A DNA stretch of 7,581 nucleotides, taken from positions 1 to 7,581 of the forward strand of contig JABFVX010000160.1 in NCBI GenBank assembly GCA_013362555.1, read 5' to 3'. The first letter of the stretch is position 1; each line of letters begins with the position of its first letter. This DNA is from Mycobacteriaceae bacterium (GTDB taxonomy: Bacteria; Actinomycetota; Actinomycetes; Mycobacteriales; Mycobacteriaceae). Below the pieces are notes generated by a model. That model saw only the letters and a list, made by a program, of their open reading frames with translations, was not told the origin of the DNA and made no database searches. Shown here piece by piece: positions 6,201 to 7,581 of the stretch. A program made the position numbers and the translations under genes.

Positions 6201-7186
6201 ATCCGCTGCGCCCCCTCATGCTGGCCGCCGCCGCCTCGCCGCGGATGAAGTCGGCGGTGACCGCGACCGGTCCGGCCCGGGCCCTGGTCCGGCGGTTCAT
6301 CGCGGGCGAGGACATGGCCGACGCGCTCGGGGTCGCGCGGGCGCTGTTGTCCACCGGCCGGATGGTGACGGTCGACTTCCTCGGCGAGGACACGACCGAC
6401 CGGGCGCAGGCCGACGCGGCGCTGGCGGAGTACGCGGGCTTGGTGACGCTGCTGGGTGATCTCCAGCGTGAGCGCCGCGCCGCCGGGCCTGCGCGGGGCC
6501 CGTCCGCGGCGCTCGACGCAGTCGTGCCGGAGTGCGAAGTGTCGGTCAAACTCTCGGCGCTGGGCCAGGCGCTTCCGGGTGACGGCGGCCGGGTGGCGCT
6601 GGCCAACTTGCACGGATTGTGCGCGGCTGCACAACGGTCCGGCGTGTGGGTGACGGTCGACGCCGAGGACCACACCACCACCGACGACACGCTGGCCGCG
6701 GTCACCGAGCTTCGGCGCGAATTCCCTTGGCTCGGTGTCGTATTGCAGGCATACCTGTTCCGCACCGAGGCGGACTGCAAGGAGCTCGCCGGCCGCGGCT
6801 CGCGGGTGCGGTTGTGCAAAGGCGCGTACCGGGAGCCGAAAACGGTAGCCCACCAGTCCAGAACCGACATCGACCAGTCGTACCTGCGCTGTCTCGAGGT
6901 GCTGATGGGCGGCCAGGGATATCCCATGGTCGCCTCGCACGACCCGGTGATGATCGAGGCGGCGCACGAGCTGGTAGCGCGGAGCAGGCCTGCGGGCGTT
7001 GACAGTTTCGAACACCAAATGCTGTTCGGCATCCGCGATTCCGCGCAGTTGCGGCTGGCTGCGCAGGGATACGGGGTGCGGGTGTACGTGCCATACGGCT
7101 CGCAGTGGTACGGCTACTTCATGCGCAGGTTGGCTGAGCGGCCAGCGAACCTGGCGTTCTTCCTGCACGCCGTGGCAGGCCGGTAG
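6197..7186 (+). CDS. pruB: Proline dehydrogenase (FAD-dependent, monofunctional)
   Basis: Oxidises L-proline to pyrroline-5-carboxylate with FAD, passing electrons to the respiratory quinone pool; it is probably membrane-associated, as in relatives. The protein has 329 residues, a normal size for the single-domain bacterial enzyme. Barrel motifs run in order: SVKLSALG with K118, VTVDAEDHT, VVLQAYL, RLCKGAYREP, SHDP, FEHQMLFGI, and the C-terminal substrate helix with Y307, R310, R311 and E314. This Y-x-x-R-R-x-x-E spacing equals that of E. coli PutA Y552, R555, R556 and E559, which bind proline. The start ATG lies inside the pruA stop (ATGA), implying translational coupling and balanced production, so that the reactive intermediate passes to PruA. 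The mycobacterial counterpart is Rv1188, also named putB or prodh. The alternative of a PutA-like bifunctional enzyme is excluded by size. Confidence 0.95.
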   Translation: MNPLRPLMLAAAASPRMKSAVTATGPARALVRRFIAGEDMADALGVARALLSTGRMVTVDFLGEDTTDRAQADAALAEYAGLVTLLGDLQRERRAAGPARGPSAALDAVVPECEVSVKLSALGQALPGDGGRVALANLHGLCAAAQRSGVWVTVDAEDHTTTDDTLAAVTELRREFPWLGVVLQAYLFRTEADCKELAGRGSRVRLCKGAYREPKTVAHQSRTDIDQSYLRCLEVLMGGQGYPMVASHDPVMIEAAHELVARSRPAGVDSFEHQMLFGIRDSAQLRLAAQGYGVRVYVPYGSQWYGYFMRRLAERPANLAFFLHAVAGR

Positions 7187-7196
7187 GCCGCGGCGC

Positions 7197-7222
7197 GGTT
7201 TGCCCCGTTTCCAGCTGGGTAG
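7197..7222 (+). promoter_or_regulatory. SigF/SigB-like stress promoter for the KGG gene
   Basis: GGTTT (7197-7201) and GGGTAG (7217-7222), separated by 15 bases, fit the actinobacterial general-stress sigma factor pattern GTTT-N15-17-GGGTA(T), with one difference at the last -10 base. The element lies in the 95-base gap after proline dehydrogenase and would give a leader of about 50 bases, containing a small CGGGA-CGT-TCCCG hairpin. A stress promoter suits a KGG-repeat stress protein. Confidence 0.55.
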
Positions 7223-7270
7223 CCCGAAGGTGGCGGGACGTTCCCGTCGAGCCGAGACACCCACGCGTGA

Positions 7271-7275
7271 GGAGG
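7271..7275 (+). promoter_or_regulatory. Ribosome-binding site for the KGG gene
   Basis: GGAGG, within GAGGAGGG, lies six bases before ATG 7282. It is the strongest ribosome-binding site in the window. It selects ATG 7282 over the in-frame upstream codon at 7267 and suggests high expression. Confidence 0.85.
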
Positions 7276-7281
7276 GACACC

Positions 7282-7479
7282 ATGGCGCAGAGTCGGCGTG
7301 GTTTCGCCGCGATGGATGAAGAAAAGCAGCGCCGGATCGCCAGCAAGGGCGGCAAGGCAAGCAGCGGCAGCTTCGACAACGACCCGAAGCGCGCAGCCGA
7401 GGCGGGCCGCAAGGGCGCCGCGGCGCAGCCGACGGAAGCGAAACAGCGCGGCGGCCAGAACAGCCACGCCAACCGTTGA
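7282..7479 (+). CDS. KGG-repeat general stress protein (YciG/GsiB-like)
   Basis: A 65-residue, very hydrophilic and basic protein with no membrane segment or signal peptide. It carries two recognisable KGG-type repeats: GFAAMDEEKQRRIASKGGKAS (about residues 7-27) and GSFDNDPKRAAEAGRKGAAA (about 29-48). A third, weaker trace is EAKQRGGQNSH near the C-terminus. Repeats of this type define the stress-induced KGG family, which includes E. coli YciG and resembles Bacillus GsiB; members are small, probably disordered proteins induced by general stress, starvation or drying. Their molecular function is not known. It has its own stress-type promoter and a strong ribosome-binding site, so it is probably transcribed apart from the proline genes. 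Its stop codon is only one base from a palindromic repeat. Confidence 0.88.
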   Translation: MAQSRRGFAAMDEEKQRRIASKGGKASSGSFDNDPKRAAEAGRKGAAAQPTEAKQRGGQNSHANR

Positions 7480-7480
7480 A

Positions 7481-7536
7481 CCTCCAGAATGACCCACGGG
7501 AGTGCATCGAGTTGCAACTCATGGGTCGTTCTGGCC
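7481..7536. repeat. Palindrome P2 of composite intergenic repeat, site 2 (inverted)
   Basis: The arms CCAGAATGACCCA (7484-7496) and TGGGTCGTTCTGG (7522-7534) pair with one T-G wobble. Inside, GAGTGCA (7500-7506) can pair with TGC and ACTC (7513-7520) around a bulge, and GAGTTGCAACTC (7509-7520) is itself a perfect palindrome. The unit starts immediately after the KGG stop codon. Read on the - strand it is the counterpart of 4456-4513. Confidence 0.85.
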
Positions 7537-7546
7537 GGGCTGCAAA

Positions 7547-7581
7547 CCTCCAGAATGACCCATGACGTGCGTTGGATGCAC
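7547..7581. repeat. Palindrome P1 of composite intergenic repeat, site 2 (cut by window end)
   Basis: These 35 bases equal 4392-4426 except for A instead of G at 7562, and include the outer arm CCTCCAGAATGACCC and the loop GTTGGAT. The window ends early in the right arm, which should continue GTCATGGGTCATTCTGGAGG if the palindrome is complete. Bases 7537-7546 (GGGCTGCAAA) are the spacer, the reverse complement of the site 1 joint apart from one substitution and one missing base. Confidence 0.88.

Noticed and set aside
4383..7581. CRISPR array from repeated CCTCCAGAATGACCC units.
   Set aside because: Copies are inverted palindromic pairs at two separate sites, without regular spacing or unique spacers, and no cas genes are present.

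Overview
The window is a high-GC actinobacterial chromosome segment, most likely Nocardia or a close relative. The evidence is strong GC bias at third codon positions, a fused F420-biosynthesis gene (fbiC), GTG and TTG starts, and a gene set whose proteins resemble the Mycobacterium tuberculosis neighbourhood Rv1173-Rv1178 and Rv1187-Rv1188. The genus is inferred, not proven. All five complete metabolic genes and one small stress-type gene lie on the + strand.

Layout: a short upstream region (1-123) with only a weak promoter candidate; fbiC (124-2823), the two-domain radical-SAM FO synthase; fdxA (2865-3188), a seven-iron ferredoxin with a TTG start; a structured leader (about 3213-3271); dapC (about 3281-4366), succinyldiaminopimelate transaminase for lysine and peptidoglycan synthesis; an intergenic region (4367-4565) filled by two palindromes; pruA (4566-6200) and a proline dehydrogenase gene (6197-7186), overlapping by ATGA and together forming the proline-to-glutamate pathway; a stress-sigma-like promoter; a 65-residue KGG-repeat protein (7282-7479); and a second, inverted copy of the intergenic palindrome pair running off the right edge.

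Functional links: FbiC makes the deazaflavin precursor of coenzyme F420, and the neighbouring ferredoxin is a plausible electron donor for its iron-sulfur clusters. PruA and proline dehydrogenase act in sequence through pyrroline-5-carboxylate/glutamate semialdehyde. The KGG protein is probably in the general stress regulon.

Most notable signals: (1) a composite repeat of about 120 bp, two palindromes joined by a TTTGCA(A/G)CCC spacer, present twice in opposite orientation and possibly an undescribed dispersed element; (2) mutually exclusive RNA hairpins ahead of dapC, one of which hides its likely ribosome-binding site; (3) a 16-base exact match to the Illumina adapter stem inside fbiC, covering exactly five residues that break a conserved motif, so a probable sequencing artefact; (4) a leaderless promoter arrangement at pruA and a SigF/SigB-like promoter at the KGG gene.
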